Assembly (NCBI RefSeq): GCF_014851675.1
Contig: NZ_JACVAE010000001.1
Location: forward strand, 248,001 to 312,000
DNA from: Rhizobium sp. ARZ01
Lineage (GTDB): Bacteria > Pseudomonadota > Alphaproteobacteria > Rhizobiales > Rhizobiaceae
DNA length: 64,000 bases
Reading direction: 5' to 3'
Part shown: positions 34,301 through 42,891 of the stretch, one piece after another
How the letters are laid out: every line of letters begins with the position of its first letter
How positions within the stretch are numbered: position 1 is the stretch's first letter
Made by a program: the position numbers and the translations under genes
Notes under the pieces: generated by a model
Database searches by the model: none
The model's input: only the letters and a program-made list of their open reading frames with translations
Told to the model about the DNA's origin: nothing

Positions 34301-34963
34301 GTGACGCTTGCAATCAATGATGTGGCGCCGGACTTCAAGGCGCAGACGACCGAAGGCGATATAACCTTCCACGATTGGATTGGCGATTCCTGGGCCGTGC
34401 TGTTTTCGCATCCCAAGGACTTCACGCCGGTCTGCACGACGGAGCTTGGCTACATGGCCAAGATCAAGCCGGAATTCGACAGGCGCGGCGTCAAGATCAT
34501 CGGGCTTTCCGTCGATCCGCTCGACCGTCATTCCGGCTGGGCAAGCGACATCGAGGAAACACAGGGGCATGCGCCAAACTTCCCGATGATTGCCGATGTC
34601 GATTTCACGGTATCGAAGCTCTACGGCATGCTGCCGGCATCGGTGTCGGGCGATCCGACAACGCGCACGCCCGCGGACAATCAGACGGTGCGCAACGTCT
34701 TCGTCGTCGGTCCCGACAAGAAGATCAAGCTGATCCTGGTCTATCCGATGACCACGGGGCGCAACTTCGATGAGGTTCTACGCGTCATCGATTCGCTGCA
34801 ACTGACCGCAAAGCACAAGGTCGCAACGCCGGTCAACTGGAAGCATGGCGAGGACGTGATCATTGCCGGTTCCGTCAGCGACGACGATGCGCGCAAGCAG
34901 TATCCCGATGGATGGCGCGCGCCAAAGCCCTACATCCGGATCGTGCCGCAACCGCAAGGTTGA
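34301..34963 (+). CDS. 1-Cys peroxiredoxin (Prx6 type)
   Basis: A thiol peroxidase (220 aa) of the Prx6 class. The peroxidatic Cys45 sits in the DFTPVCTTELGY motif; no other Cys is present, so it is a true 1-Cys enzyme needing an external reductant. The C-terminal extension typical of Prx6 is present (TPVNWKHGEDVII). It starts with GTG at 34301 behind an excellent GGGGAGGT. The persulfide dioxygenase-rhodanese fusion follows 27 nt later in the same direction, pointing to a combined peroxide and reactive-sulfur defence unit. Confidence 0.93.
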   Translation: MTLAINDVAPDFKAQTTEGDITFHDWIGDSWAVLFSHPKDFTPVCTTELGYMAKIKPEFDRRGVKIIGLSVDPLDRHSGWASDIEETQGHAPNFPMIADVDFTVSKLYGMLPASVSGDPTTRTPADNQTVRNVFVVGPDKKIKLILVYPMTTGRNFDEVLRVIDSLQLTAKHKVATPVNWKHGEDVIIAGSVSDDDARKQYPDGWRAPKPYIRIVPQPQG

Positions 34964-34990
34964 ACCGTCACCTGTGGGAAGGAGTGGCCT

Positions 34991-36028
34991 GTGATCTTTC
35001 GCCAGCTCTTCGACAGCGTCTCCGGCACCTACACATACCTCATCGCCAGCCGGCGGGGAGGGGAGGCGCTGATCATCGATCCGGTGCTGGAGAAGGTCGA
35101 ACGCTATCTGCAGCTTGTGCGCGAGCTTGATCTGAAGCTGGTGAAAGCGGTCGATACCCATCTGCATGCCGATCACATCACCGGCCTCGGCGCGTTGCGC
35201 GACCGCACCCATTGCATAACTGTCATGGGGGAGCAGACCGCTGCCGATGTCGTCTCCATGCGGGTTGCGGAAGGCGACCGCGTGTCCATCGAGGGCTTGA
35301 GCCTCAACGTGCTCTACACACCCGGTCACACGGACGATTCCTACTCCTTCCTGATGGACGGACGTGTGTTCACGGGCGACACGCTGCTTATCCGCGGCAC
35401 CGGCCGCACCGATTTCCAGAACGGCGACCCTCGACAGCAGTACGATTCGATCTTCAACAAGCTCCTGAAGCTGCCGGACGAGACGCTGGTCTACCCGGCC
35501 CATGACTACAAGGGCGACACGGTCTCGACCATCGGCGAAGAGAGAAGGTTCAATCCCAGGCTGAGGGTCGGGTCCATCGATGAGTATGTGGACCTGATGA
35601 ACAACCTGAACCTGCCCAATCCGAAGATGATGGATGTGGCGGTGCCGGCGAACATGCAGGTGGGCCTCCATCAGGACGAGATCGCGCGGAAGGGCTGGGC
35701 CGTCTCCGCCAGCGAGGCAATGGCGCTGCGCGGTCGCCCGGACATCGCGATTGTCGATCTGCGCGAACGGGCCGAGCGCGAGAAGCACGGAACCATTCCG
35801 GGCTCTTTGCATGCGCCGTATCCTGATTTGCAGGAGAACATCGGCAAGGGTGGCATGCTGCAGGAACTGGCTCTGTCCACCGGCAAGCGGATCGTCTTCT
35901 ACTGCGCCTTCGGCGAGCGCTCGGCCATGGCTGTGGAAGCCGCGCAGGATGCGGGACTGACGAGCACCTGCCACATCGAGGGCGGGATCGCCGCCTGGAA
36001 AAAGGCGGATGGTCCGGTCGTCCGGTAG
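34991..36028 (+). CDS. Persulfide dioxygenase-like MBL protein fused to rhodanese
   Basis: A 345-residue fusion. The N-terminal metallo-beta-lactamase domain (about 1-230) is of the ETHE1/persulfide dioxygenase type, with the metal motif THLHADH, then YTPGHTDDSYSFLM, FTGDTLLIRGTGRTDFQ and PAHDY. The C-terminal rhodanese domain (about 243-345) has DLRERAEREKHGTIPGSLHA and the active-site Cys in FYCAFGERSA. Such fusions oxidise glutathione persulfide and pass sulfane sulfur. It starts with GTG at 34991 and is likely cotranslated with the upstream peroxiredoxin. ETHE1-type substrate assignment is from family features. Confidence 0.9.
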   Translation: MIFRQLFDSVSGTYTYLIASRRGGEALIIDPVLEKVERYLQLVRELDLKLVKAVDTHLHADHITGLGALRDRTHCITVMGEQTAADVVSMRVAEGDRVSIEGLSLNVLYTPGHTDDSYSFLMDGRVFTGDTLLIRGTGRTDFQNGDPRQQYDSIFNKLLKLPDETLVYPAHDYKGDTVSTIGEERRFNPRLRVGSIDEYVDLMNNLNLPNPKMMDVAVPANMQVGLHQDEIARKGWAVSASEAMALRGRPDIAIVDLRERAEREKHGTIPGSLHAPYPDLQENIGKGGMLQELALSTGKRIVFYCAFGERSAMAVEAAQDAGLTSTCHIEGGIAAWKKADGPVVR

Positions 36029-36070
36029 CCGTCTCAGCGATTAGAGCTTCAGGGCCAGCCTGCCAGATCT

Positions 36071-36676
36071 TCAGCTGGCATGGATAATCTTGCGCAGTTC
36101 CTCGTTGCGTGCGCCGAGCAGCAGTACGTTCTTCATGGCCACCTTCGGATCGTGCGTGCGAAACAGCACGCCATCGTCGCCGACCGACCGGTTGATTTCC
36201 AGCCGTCCCTCGGCTTCGGAAGGATTGGTCGCTACCGCGAAATACATCCGCGGAAATTTCGGGCTGATCGCCTTGAAGAAGCGCTCGCCTTCGCCGATCT
36301 CCGAGTAGAAGTTCGCCATGTAGAAAGACCACTGAACGTTGTCGTGCTGGGCAAAGCGCGTGTTGGAAACGGTAATATGGCAATAGCCGAGATGCGGCAT
36401 GGACGAGAGTGTGCGGTGGAAGATCATCTTCGGGAAGCGGATCGAGCGGTCGAACCCATTGATGCGCTCGTGGGTGACGTTGCCGGCCTTTTCGAGCTTC
36501 TTGCCGGTGCGCGCGGAGACCTCCTCGTAGCTGAGATAGCGTCTCTCGGTCCCGCCCCAATCCCGTCTCTCCAGCTTTCCGGTGCGCAGATATTCGGTAT
36601 AGGCGGCAGACTGCGCGCCCTGTGAGCGCTTCAATGCGCCAGCATCGTAGTATCTAAGTTTCGGCGAGGGCTGCAC
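36071..36676 (-). CDS. Conserved hypothetical protein
   Basis: A 201-residue soluble protein I do not recognise. It is Arg/Tyr-rich at the N-terminus (LRYYDAGALKRSQGAQSAAY), with a central aromatic core (MIFHRTLSSMPHLGYCHITV, QWSFYMANFYSEIGEGERFF) and a regular C-terminal half (FRTHDPKVAMKNVLLLGARN). The only sensible start is GTG at 36674-36676, with CCGGAG about ten bases upstream. It is convergent with the rhodanese fusion; its 3' end overlaps a small hairpin (36061-36080). Confidence 0.65.
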   Translation of the reverse strand: MQPSPKLRYYDAGALKRSQGAQSAAYTEYLRTGKLERRDWGGTERRYLSYEEVSARTGKKLEKAGNVTHERINGFDRSIRFPKMIFHRTLSSMPHLGYCHITVSNTRFAQHDNVQWSFYMANFYSEIGEGERFFKAISPKFPRMYFAVATNPSEAEGRLEINRSVGDDGVLFRTHDPKVAMKNVLLLGARNEELRKIIHAS

Positions 36677-36784
36677 GGGATGGCACTCCGGAGGATGGTG
36701 ATATCGGAGTGGATCATGCGGCCCTTATGGTTAACGCCGCCCTTACGCCGCCGTGAGTTCTGAGTGTGGCCGTACAGTGAGCGG

Positions 36785-37912
36785 CTAGAAATCTCGGTAG
36801 TTCGCCGGTGTTTCCTTCGCCCCGCCCGACTGGGCTGTCGTCGGGACGACCTGTGCCGCTTCGACGCGGGTGCCAGACGAAGATGCGACAAGGAAAGTTG
36901 CCGTGCCGCGATCGCCCTTGTTCACGACATGGGCATCGGCGTCGGCGGCCAGACCGGCGACGCTTTCCGCCTTCACCGTCACTGGCATCGATTTAGGCTC
37001 CTCCGTAGCTGCACCGCGCTTCACGGAGGCCGTCATAACATCGTCGAGTTGATCGGTGGTCGGCTCCAGCGGCTTCTCGGGCAGCAGTTCTCCGAAGGCC
37101 CAGGTTCTTTTCAGCGCAGCGCGGTTCATTGGTGCGACATTGACGTCGATATCGGTCAGCGCCCCCTTCACGCGATAGGGACAGCGCCGCTTGTTGCAGT
37201 TTGCAGCGGCGGAGAACTGCCAGAGCGCGTAGTTGTCCCAGTTGCCGAGCGGGAAGACATTTCGGATGCCCGGCTTGTAGCGGGCATACCAGAGCGGCAA
37301 GCGAGAGAGGATGCGGTATTTGTCCCGATTTGCTGCGATGAATCGCGCCGTCGAGTGATTGGTGTAGAGCAGCGGATAGCGCCCGGTACGCGTCTTGATG
37401 TGGCTAGCAAAAATCTGTGCATCCGCGAGCGACATGAACTGCTCCGGATCGATGCCCTCGATGTCCAGCACCATCATCTCATCCGGCTGGGGCTTGGCAT
37501 AGTCGAGAAAATGGTTTGCCTGGTCGACGGGATTTCCGGGGCGCGCAAGATGATAGGCTCCCCAGAGTAGGCCCTGCGCCTTGGCCAGCAGCCTGCGTGT
37601 CTCGTAGAGTTCGCGGCTGACGGCGTATTTGCGCCACATCGTCTTGCAGTGCGCCACCGTGTCGCCGTCGTGCTCGCCCTTGCAGGAGAAGCTCTCGGGT
37701 AGGCCATCGGATGCCTTGGAAATGAAGCCGGCGATGCGCTTGTCGGTCAGCATGAGTGGCCAATCGATCTCGTTCATCTCGTAGGCATCGATGACGATGG
37801 CGTTGTCCGTCTTTCGCCACGGCTCCAGATCGGTGGCGGAAAGTGCACCGGGCATGGTCAGGAGGAGCGCGCCGGCCGCTATCGCGGCGGCCAATCTCTT
37901 CATCGTCGTCAT
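36785..37912 (-). CDS. Exported GH25-family muramidase
   Basis: A lysozyme-like peptidoglycan hydrolase (375 aa) with a signal peptide (MKRLAAAIAAGALLLTMPGALSA) and a GH25 domain (about 30-265). The first acidic strand is IVIDAYEMNEIDW, the catalytic pair is DIEG in MMVLDIEGIDPEQF, and LWYARYKPG and YALWQFS are the other family blocks. Beyond about 270 there is a low-complexity Thr/Ala/Glu-rich tail. The start at 37910-37912 (MTTMKRL) is supported by the signal peptide; ATG at 37901-37903 is an alternative. It might remodel murein or, if secreted further, act on other bacteria. Confidence 0.88.
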   Translation of the reverse strand: MTTMKRLAAAIAAGALLLTMPGALSATDLEPWRKTDNAIVIDAYEMNEIDWPLMLTDKRIAGFISKASDGLPESFSCKGEHDGDTVAHCKTMWRKYAVSRELYETRRLLAKAQGLLWGAYHLARPGNPVDQANHFLDYAKPQPDEMMVLDIEGIDPEQFMSLADAQIFASHIKTRTGRYPLLYTNHSTARFIAANRDKYRILSRLPLWYARYKPGIRNVFPLGNWDNYALWQFSAAANCNKRRCPYRVKGALTDIDVNVAPMNRAALKRTWAFGELLPEKPLEPTTDQLDDVMTASVKRGAATEEPKSMPVTVKAESVAGLAADADAHVVNKGDRGTATFLVASSSGTRVEAAQVVPTTAQSGGAKETPANYRDF

Positions 37913-38319
37913 GCTTCGATCCCCTGCTTCTGCCCCTCCGCCCCCGGATGGTGCTGTCGACATGGTTAGCAAGACGTTAACAACGAGGTTTTGGCTTGAG
38001 CGTCCGCGCCTCGAGTCCTGTTGAAACCCGGACAAACCGGGCAATTTGCATGGTCCGACTACGGCTGTGCGTGAGATGAAGAGCTTCGATTTCCCCCGGC
38101 TCTCATGTGAAAGGCAATCCTAATTTACACCGGTGAGCCTCGTTGGGAAGTGTAAAAGAACCTCTTGTCGAAGTGGCGAGGGGGTGGAATGGCTTTCAAA
38201 TAATTGCTTTTACGTTGACGTTCACGTAAAAATAAATAACCTGCCGCGCATTGCACCTTCCCACTTCGGTAGCCATTCTACCGGCGCACCGGTGCAGGAC
38301 GAATCTGAGGAGAACCATC
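37913..38319. other. Divergent intergenic region with candidate operator
   Basis: 407 bases between the GH25 gene and the acyl-CoA dehydrogenase gene, with no convincing gene. It must hold both promoters. The only strong element is the palindrome at 38208-38231 (separate entry). The stretch 38190-38245 is AT-rich compared with its surroundings, as expected for a promoter. Confidence 0.5.
38208..38231 (+). promoter_or_regulatory. TTTTACGT-N8-ACGTAAAA operator-like palindrome
   Basis: Perfect 8-bp arms TTTTACGT (38208-38215) and ACGTAAAA (38224-38231) flank TGACGTTC. Within it TTGACG (38215-38220) could be a -35 box. It is about 90 bp upstream of the acyl-CoA dehydrogenase start. The TTGACGTTnACGTnAA core resembles, from memory, sites of MerR-type regulators of acyl-CoA and branched-chain catabolism (LiuR); the match has not been tested. 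Confidence 0.55.
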
Positions 38320-40101
38320 ATGTACAAGGCTCCAGTCGAGGAGATCGCGTTCACGCTGCGCCACGTCGCCGGCCTCGATAGGGCATTGAATGAAGGCCGG
38401 CTCGGTGACCTGTCCGGCGATCTCGTCGATGCCATTCTTCAGGAAGCTGGACGATTTGCCGGTGAAGAGGTCGCTCCGCTGGCCGAGATCGGCGATCGCC
38501 AAGGTGCCACGCTGAAGGATGCTGAGGTCAAGACACCGGAAGGCTGGCCCGCACTCTACAAGGCTTGGGCGGAAGGCGGCTGGAACTCGCTGACCGCGGA
38601 GAGCGAATTCGGCGGGCAGGGACTGCCTCACATGCTCCATGTCGCGACGATGGAGATGTGGAACGGGGGATCCATGGCGTTCGCCCTGGGCCCCACGCTG
38701 ACGATCGGCGCCATCGAGGCCCTGTCGGCGCACGGATCGAACACATTGAAGAAGACCTACCTGCCGAAGATGGTTTCCGGCGAGTGGATGGGCTCGATGA
38801 ACCTCACCGAGCCGCATGCCGGCTCGGACCTGGGCGTCATGAAGACCCGCGCCGAGCGACGCGGCGATGGCACCTATCGCATCTTCGGCCAGAAGATCTT
38901 CATCACCTACGGCGAGCACGATTTCACCGACAACATCGTCCATCTCGTATTGGCGCGCCTGCCGGATGCCCCGGCCGGAACGCGCGGCATTTCCCTGTTC
39001 CTCGTACCGAAGTTCATCGTCAATGCCGACGGTTCCCTCGGTGCGCGCAACGACGTGTTCTGTCACTCGCTCGAGCACAAGCTCGGCATTCACGGCTCGC
39101 CCACCTGCACGATGATCTATGGCGACGGTCGCTTCGGTAGCGAGGCGGGTGCGATCGGCTGGCTCATCGGAGAAGAAAACAAAGGCCTCGCCTGCATGTT
39201 CACGATGATGAACAACGCGCGGCTTGCCGTCGGCATGCAGGGGGTCGCGATCGCCGAGGCGGCAACCCAGAAGGCGATCGCCTATGCGAAAGAGCGCACC
39301 CAGGGCAAGGCACCCGGCTGGCAGGGTTCGGGCATGAGCCCGATCATCGCGCACCCCGACGTGGCCCGCATGCTCTTGACGATGAAGGCGCTGACGCAGG
39401 GAGCCCGCGCCATTGCCTATGCCTGCGCGCATGCGATCGACATGTCCCATGCGACGGATGGCGACGAAGCACGACACTGGGCGGAGCGGGCAAGCCTGCT
39501 GACGCCAATCGCCAAGAGCTTTTCCACCGATGCCGGTGTCGACGTCGCCTCCCTCGGCGTCCAGGTTCACGGCGGCATGGGTTTCATCGAGGAGACGGGG
39601 GCCGCGCGCCTTTACCGTGACGCGCGCATTGCGCCGATCTACGAGGGTACGAACGGTATCCAGGCAATCGACCTCGTCACCCGCAAACTGCCGCTTTCGA
39701 ACGGCGCCCAGGTGAGGGGCTTCATCGGCGAATTGAAAGCGATTGCGCGTGCGGTGCGCGGTTCGAACGATCGGGATTTCGGTGAGACGGCTTCCCGGCT
39801 GGAGGCCAGCATCGCCGATCTCCGGGAGGCCACCGATTGGCTGGGCGCGGCGCTGGCTGATGGACGTCAGGCGGAAGCCTTGGCCGGGGCGACGCCCTAC
39901 CAACGCCTCTTTGGCCTCGTCCTGACCGGCGCCTATCTCGCTAAGGGAGCGCTGGCCGAGGCGGGCGACGGTCGCAACGCCGAGCGCGTCGCCCTTTGCC
40001 GTTTCGCCGCGGAAAACCTCATCGCCGAAACCGCGGCATTGAAGGATCGCGTTGTGAACGGCGCGGCGAGCCTCGCTGCAGCACGTGCGGTGCTTGGATG
40101 A
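38320..40101 (+). CDS. Acyl-CoA dehydrogenase (long form, DmdC-like)
   Basis: An FAD-dependent acyl-CoA dehydrogenase of 593 residues, longer than the usual 380-400 because of an N-terminal extra segment and a C-terminal domain, as in the DmdC/FadE-type group. It has NLTEPHAGSDLG for FAD and substrate binding, QKIFITYGEHDFTDNIVH, LGIHGSPTC, and the catalytic Glu in IYEGTNGIQ. The start at 38320 has TGAGGAGAA upstream, and the MYKAPVEEIAFTLRHV opening is typical. A crotonase-family gene follows, fitting a short beta-oxidation unit. The acyl substrate is not defined. Confidence 0.92.
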   Translation: MYKAPVEEIAFTLRHVAGLDRALNEGRLGDLSGDLVDAILQEAGRFAGEEVAPLAEIGDRQGATLKDAEVKTPEGWPALYKAWAEGGWNSLTAESEFGGQGLPHMLHVATMEMWNGGSMAFALGPTLTIGAIEALSAHGSNTLKKTYLPKMVSGEWMGSMNLTEPHAGSDLGVMKTRAERRGDGTYRIFGQKIFITYGEHDFTDNIVHLVLARLPDAPAGTRGISLFLVPKFIVNADGSLGARNDVFCHSLEHKLGIHGSPTCTMIYGDGRFGSEAGAIGWLIGEENKGLACMFTMMNNARLAVGMQGVAIAEAATQKAIAYAKERTQGKAPGWQGSGMSPIIAHPDVARMLLTMKALTQGARAIAYACAHAIDMSHATDGDEARHWAERASLLTPIAKSFSTDAGVDVASLGVQVHGGMGFIEETGAARLYRDARIAPIYEGTNGIQAIDLVTRKLPLSNGAQVRGFIGELKAIARAVRGSNDRDFGETASRLEASIADLREATDWLGAALADGRQAEALAGATPYQRLFGLVLTGAYLAKGALAEAGDGRNAERVALCRFAAENLIAETAALKDRVVNGAASLAAARAVLG

Positions 40102-40110
40102 AGATGGAAT

Positions 40111-40134
40111 GCCCCTCCCTATGTCGGGAGGGGC
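40111..40134 (+). terminator. Hairpin after the acyl-CoA dehydrogenase gene
   Basis: A 9-bp stem GCCCCTCCC (40111-40119) with GGGAGGGGC (40126-40134) and a 6-nt loop, nine bases after the stop. There is no U-run, so it may stabilise or partly terminate the transcript ahead of the enoyl-CoA hydratase gene. Confidence 0.55.
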
Positions 40135-40225
40135 TACTGATCCGTAAAATTACGCAATGTCTATTCGCCGTTGAGCAACGGTGGTTTCATTTTCACGAAC
40201 ATCCGACGACGGGAACGCAAAAGCC

Positions 40226-40975
40226 ATGACCGACCACATTCTTATCGAACGTCCTGACTCTGCGCCCGGCGTGCAGGTCATCCGCTTCAATCGGCCGGAG
40301 AAAAAGAACGCCATCACGCGGGCAATGTACCAGGCGATGACCGATGCGCTGCGTAGCGCCGATGTTGACCCGGCTGTCCGGGCGACAGTGCTGCTCGGTT
40401 CGGAAGGCTGCTTTTCTGCCGGCAACGACATGGCCGACTTCCTTGCCTTTGCCATGGGCGGAACAATGGGCCGGGAGGTTGTCGATTTCCTGCATGCGCT
40501 TGCTGCCCATACCAAGCCGCTCGTTTCCGGTGTCGACGGGCTCGCGATCGGCGTCGGCACGACGATCCACCTGCATTGCGACATGACCGTTGCCTCGCCC
40601 CGATCGCTGTTCAAGACCCCGTTCGTCGATCTCGCGCTCGTGCCGGAAGCCGCCTCCAGCCTGATCGCGCCGCGGCTGATGGGCCACCAGCGCGCCTTTG
40701 CCCTGCTTGTCGCCGGCGAGGGCTTCTCGGCTGAGGAGGCGCGCGCGGCCGGACTGATCTGGAAAGTCGTCGATGCGGTCGAGACGGAGGCCATGGAGAT
40801 CGCAAGGCACCTTGCCGCCAAGCCGCCGGAAGCACTGCGCACCGCCCGAGAACTCATGCGCGGCAACCGCGAAGAGATCGCCGGGCGGATCGATGAGGAG
40901 GCGCATCATTTCGCCGTTCGGCTGCGCAGCGACGAAGCCCGCGCCGCCTTCGAAGCCTTCATGGCGAAGAAGTAA
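40226..40975 (+). CDS. Enoyl-CoA hydratase/isomerase family protein
   Basis: Crotonase-fold enzyme (249 aa). The CoA-binding and oxyanion segments are GCFSAGNDMADF and GLAIGVGTTIHLHCD. In the catalytic region the sequence reads FVDLALVPEAASSL, with a single Glu in the position used by isomerase-type members and without the PGxGGTQ of classical hydratases, so a delta3-delta2 isomerase or another crotonase reaction is at least as likely. The start is the ATG at 40226; the frame is open 15 codons further up. It follows the acyl-CoA dehydrogenase gene by 124 bp and probably works in the same degradation. Confidence 0.88.
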   Translation: MTDHILIERPDSAPGVQVIRFNRPEKKNAITRAMYQAMTDALRSADVDPAVRATVLLGSEGCFSAGNDMADFLAFAMGGTMGREVVDFLHALAAHTKPLVSGVDGLAIGVGTTIHLHCDMTVASPRSLFKTPFVDLALVPEAASSLIAPRLMGHQRAFALLVAGEGFSAEEARAAGLIWKVVDAVETEAMEIARHLAAKPPEALRTARELMRGNREEIAGRIDEEAHHFAVRLRSDEARAAFEAFMAKK

Positions 40976-41110
40976 CCGGCTGGGCGTGGCCGCCCATGGA
41001 GCAAATGCGCCGGTTCGTCTATTGTCATCCGATCCTAGGTTTTGACAAAGGTTGCGGCCGTAGATCCACTTGCTGCCGGAGCGTGCCGCGTCCATACGGA
41101 GTTCGAGAGA

Positions 41111-41593
41111 TTGAGTGTTGCCTTCGTCAAGGAAGAGAGTGCTGAAACCGCTGCCGAAACGCTGTTGCCCGACCGGCCGGTTTCGCCGCACCCGAACCTC
41201 GTCACGGAAGCGGGATTGAAGGCTCTGGAACTGCAGCTTCAACAAGCGCGTGAAGCCTACAATGCGGCCAACATCATTGACGACGTGAACGAACGGCGGC
41301 GACAAGCGGCCGGCCCCTTGCGCGATCTGCGCTATTTCGCTGAGAGGGTGCGAACGGCCCAACTCGTCCCGGACCCGACGTCGACCGAGACTGTTGCGTT
41401 CGGAAGCACGGTGACGTTCACCCGTGACGATGGCCGCGTGCAGACGTATCGCATCGTGGGCGAGGACGAAGCCGATCCGAAGGCTGGTTCGATTTCCTAC
41501 GTATCGCCAGTGGCACGGATTCTCATGGGCAAGACGATCGGCGATGTCGCCAGTGTCGGCGCGCAAGAGCTTGAGATCGTTGCCATCGCCTGA
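41111..41593 (+). CDS. GreA/GreB-type transcription elongation factor-like protein
   Basis: A 160-residue protein with an N-terminal antiparallel coiled coil (LVTEAGLKALELQLQQARE through DVNERRRQAAGPLRDLRYF) and a C-terminal FKBP-like GreA domain (VAFGSTVTFTRDDGRVQTYR, GEDEADPKAGSISYVSPVAR, GKTIGDVASV). Gre factors enter the RNA polymerase channel and trigger transcript cleavage. The loop between the coil helices lacks an obvious acidic DE pair in the canonical spacing (ANIIDDVNE is the nearest), so it may be a non-canonical regulator. The start chosen is TTG at 41111, nine bases after GGAG. Confidence 0.8.
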   Translation: MSVAFVKEESAETAAETLLPDRPVSPHPNLVTEAGLKALELQLQQAREAYNAANIIDDVNERRRQAAGPLRDLRYFAERVRTAQLVPDPTSTETVAFGSTVTFTRDDGRVQTYRIVGEDEADPKAGSISYVSPVARILMGKTIGDVASVGAQELEIVAIA

Positions 41594-41640
41594 TCGGCTG
41601 TCTCGCTGCCACCGCAGGTAGATCGGTCGCAGCGTTCCGT

Positions 41641-42891
41641 CTACTTCTCCAGTGTCGCCACCGCCTCGACATGCGATGACCAGAGGAACTGGTCGATCGG
41701 CGTCACGCGCGTGATGCGGTAGCCGGCAGCGACGAGGATCGACAGGTCGCGCGCGAGAGTAACCGGATTGCAGGAAACGGCGGCGATTTTCTTCACGCCG
41801 GAGCGGGCAAGCTCGCGACATTGGTCCTCCGCGCCGGCGCGCGGCGGGTCGAAGACGACGGCGTCGAACACTTTCAGCTCGGAAGCCATCAGCGGACGGC
41901 GGAACAGGTCGCGTTTCTCGATCGTCACAGGTTTCAGCCCTTGCGCGTGCCGGGCTGCATGGTCCAGCGCCTTTATAGCCTTCTCGTCCCCCTCCACGGC
42001 GTGGACGCGGGCACCGCGCGCGATCCGCAGCGCAAACGTGCCCGATCCGGAAAAGAGATCGGCAACGCGCTTTGCCTTGTCGAGGTGGTCGAGGACGAGG
42101 GCCGCCATCGCTTCTTCGGCCTGTTTCGTCGCCTGGACAAAGCCGCCGGCGGGCGGCGAGACCAGCACACCGCCGAAGTCAATTTGCGGCTTCTGCGGCT
42201 CGATCAGGATCTCGCCATCGTGGCTGACGCGGGCGATGCCGCGAAGGGAAAGCACGCATTCCGTCACCGCGCGCCGCTGCTTGTCGCCGATCTTGCGGAT
42301 GCCTTCGAAGGCGAGGTCGAGACCCGAGAGCGTTTCGAGAACGGTCAGGCGGAAGCCTTGGCTGTCGGTCGCAAGCGCCGCGGCCACGGCCCGTATTGCC
42401 TCCAGGCGCGAGACGATACCCGGGCTGCTGATCGGACATTCGTCGATGTCGACGATGTGATGGCTCGATGCCTGGTTGAAGCCGAGCAGCATGCCCTTTT
42501 CGGTCTTGCGCGCGGTGAAGACCATGCGTCGCCGTTCGCCCGGGCGGGCGATGACGAGCGGCGCCACATCGGCCGTCAAACCCTTGGCCTTGAGGGCATC
42601 GACCACAAGGCCGCGCTTGAAGGCGTGATAGAGCGTGTCGCCTGCGTGCTGCAGTGAACAGCCGCCGCAGGCACCGTTCTTGCCGTCCGGGCCGAAATGG
42701 TGGCAGGCCGGGGCTATCCGCTCGGGCGAAGCGACGGAGGTGGACATCACCGTCCCATGGTTCTTCACCCGCGCGATCGCGACGGTTTCACCGGGCAGTG
42801 TGAAGGGCACGTAGACGGGGCCGTCCGTGCCGGTGACAATCCCGTCACCGCCGCTGCCGAGCCTGTTGATGGTGACCGTTTCGGTGCTCAT
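41641..42891 (-). CDS. Class I SAM-dependent rRNA (uracil-5-)methyltransferase, RlmD/RumA-like
   Basis: RNA m5U methyltransferase (416 aa). It has an N-terminal TRAM-like domain (VTINRLGSGGDGIVTGTDGP), a Cys cluster for a 4Fe-4S centre (NGACGGCSLQH plus upstream CHHFG), and a SAM loop (VADLFSGSGTFALRIA). The catalytic motifs are VFDPPRAGAEDQCREL and VSCNP. The start is the ATG at 42889-42891, which overlaps the tlyA stop by ATGA. The long open frame above it belongs to the tlyA antisense reading. It is cotranslated with tlyA, pairing two rRNA modification enzymes. Confidence 0.92.
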   Translation of the reverse strand: MSTETVTINRLGSGGDGIVTGTDGPVYVPFTLPGETVAIARVKNHGTVMSTSVASPERIAPACHHFGPDGKNGACGGCSLQHAGDTLYHAFKRGLVVDALKAKGLTADVAPLVIARPGERRRMVFTARKTEKGMLLGFNQASSHHIVDIDECPISSPGIVSRLEAIRAVAAALATDSQGFRLTVLETLSGLDLAFEGIRKIGDKQRRAVTECVLSLRGIARVSHDGEILIEPQKPQIDFGGVLVSPPAGGFVQATKQAEEAMAALVLDHLDKAKRVADLFSGSGTFALRIARGARVHAVEGDEKAIKALDHAARHAQGLKPVTIEKRDLFRRPLMASELKVFDAVVFDPPRAGAEDQCRELARSGVKKIAAVSCNPVTLARDLSILVAAGYRITRVTPIDQFLWSSHVEAVATLEK

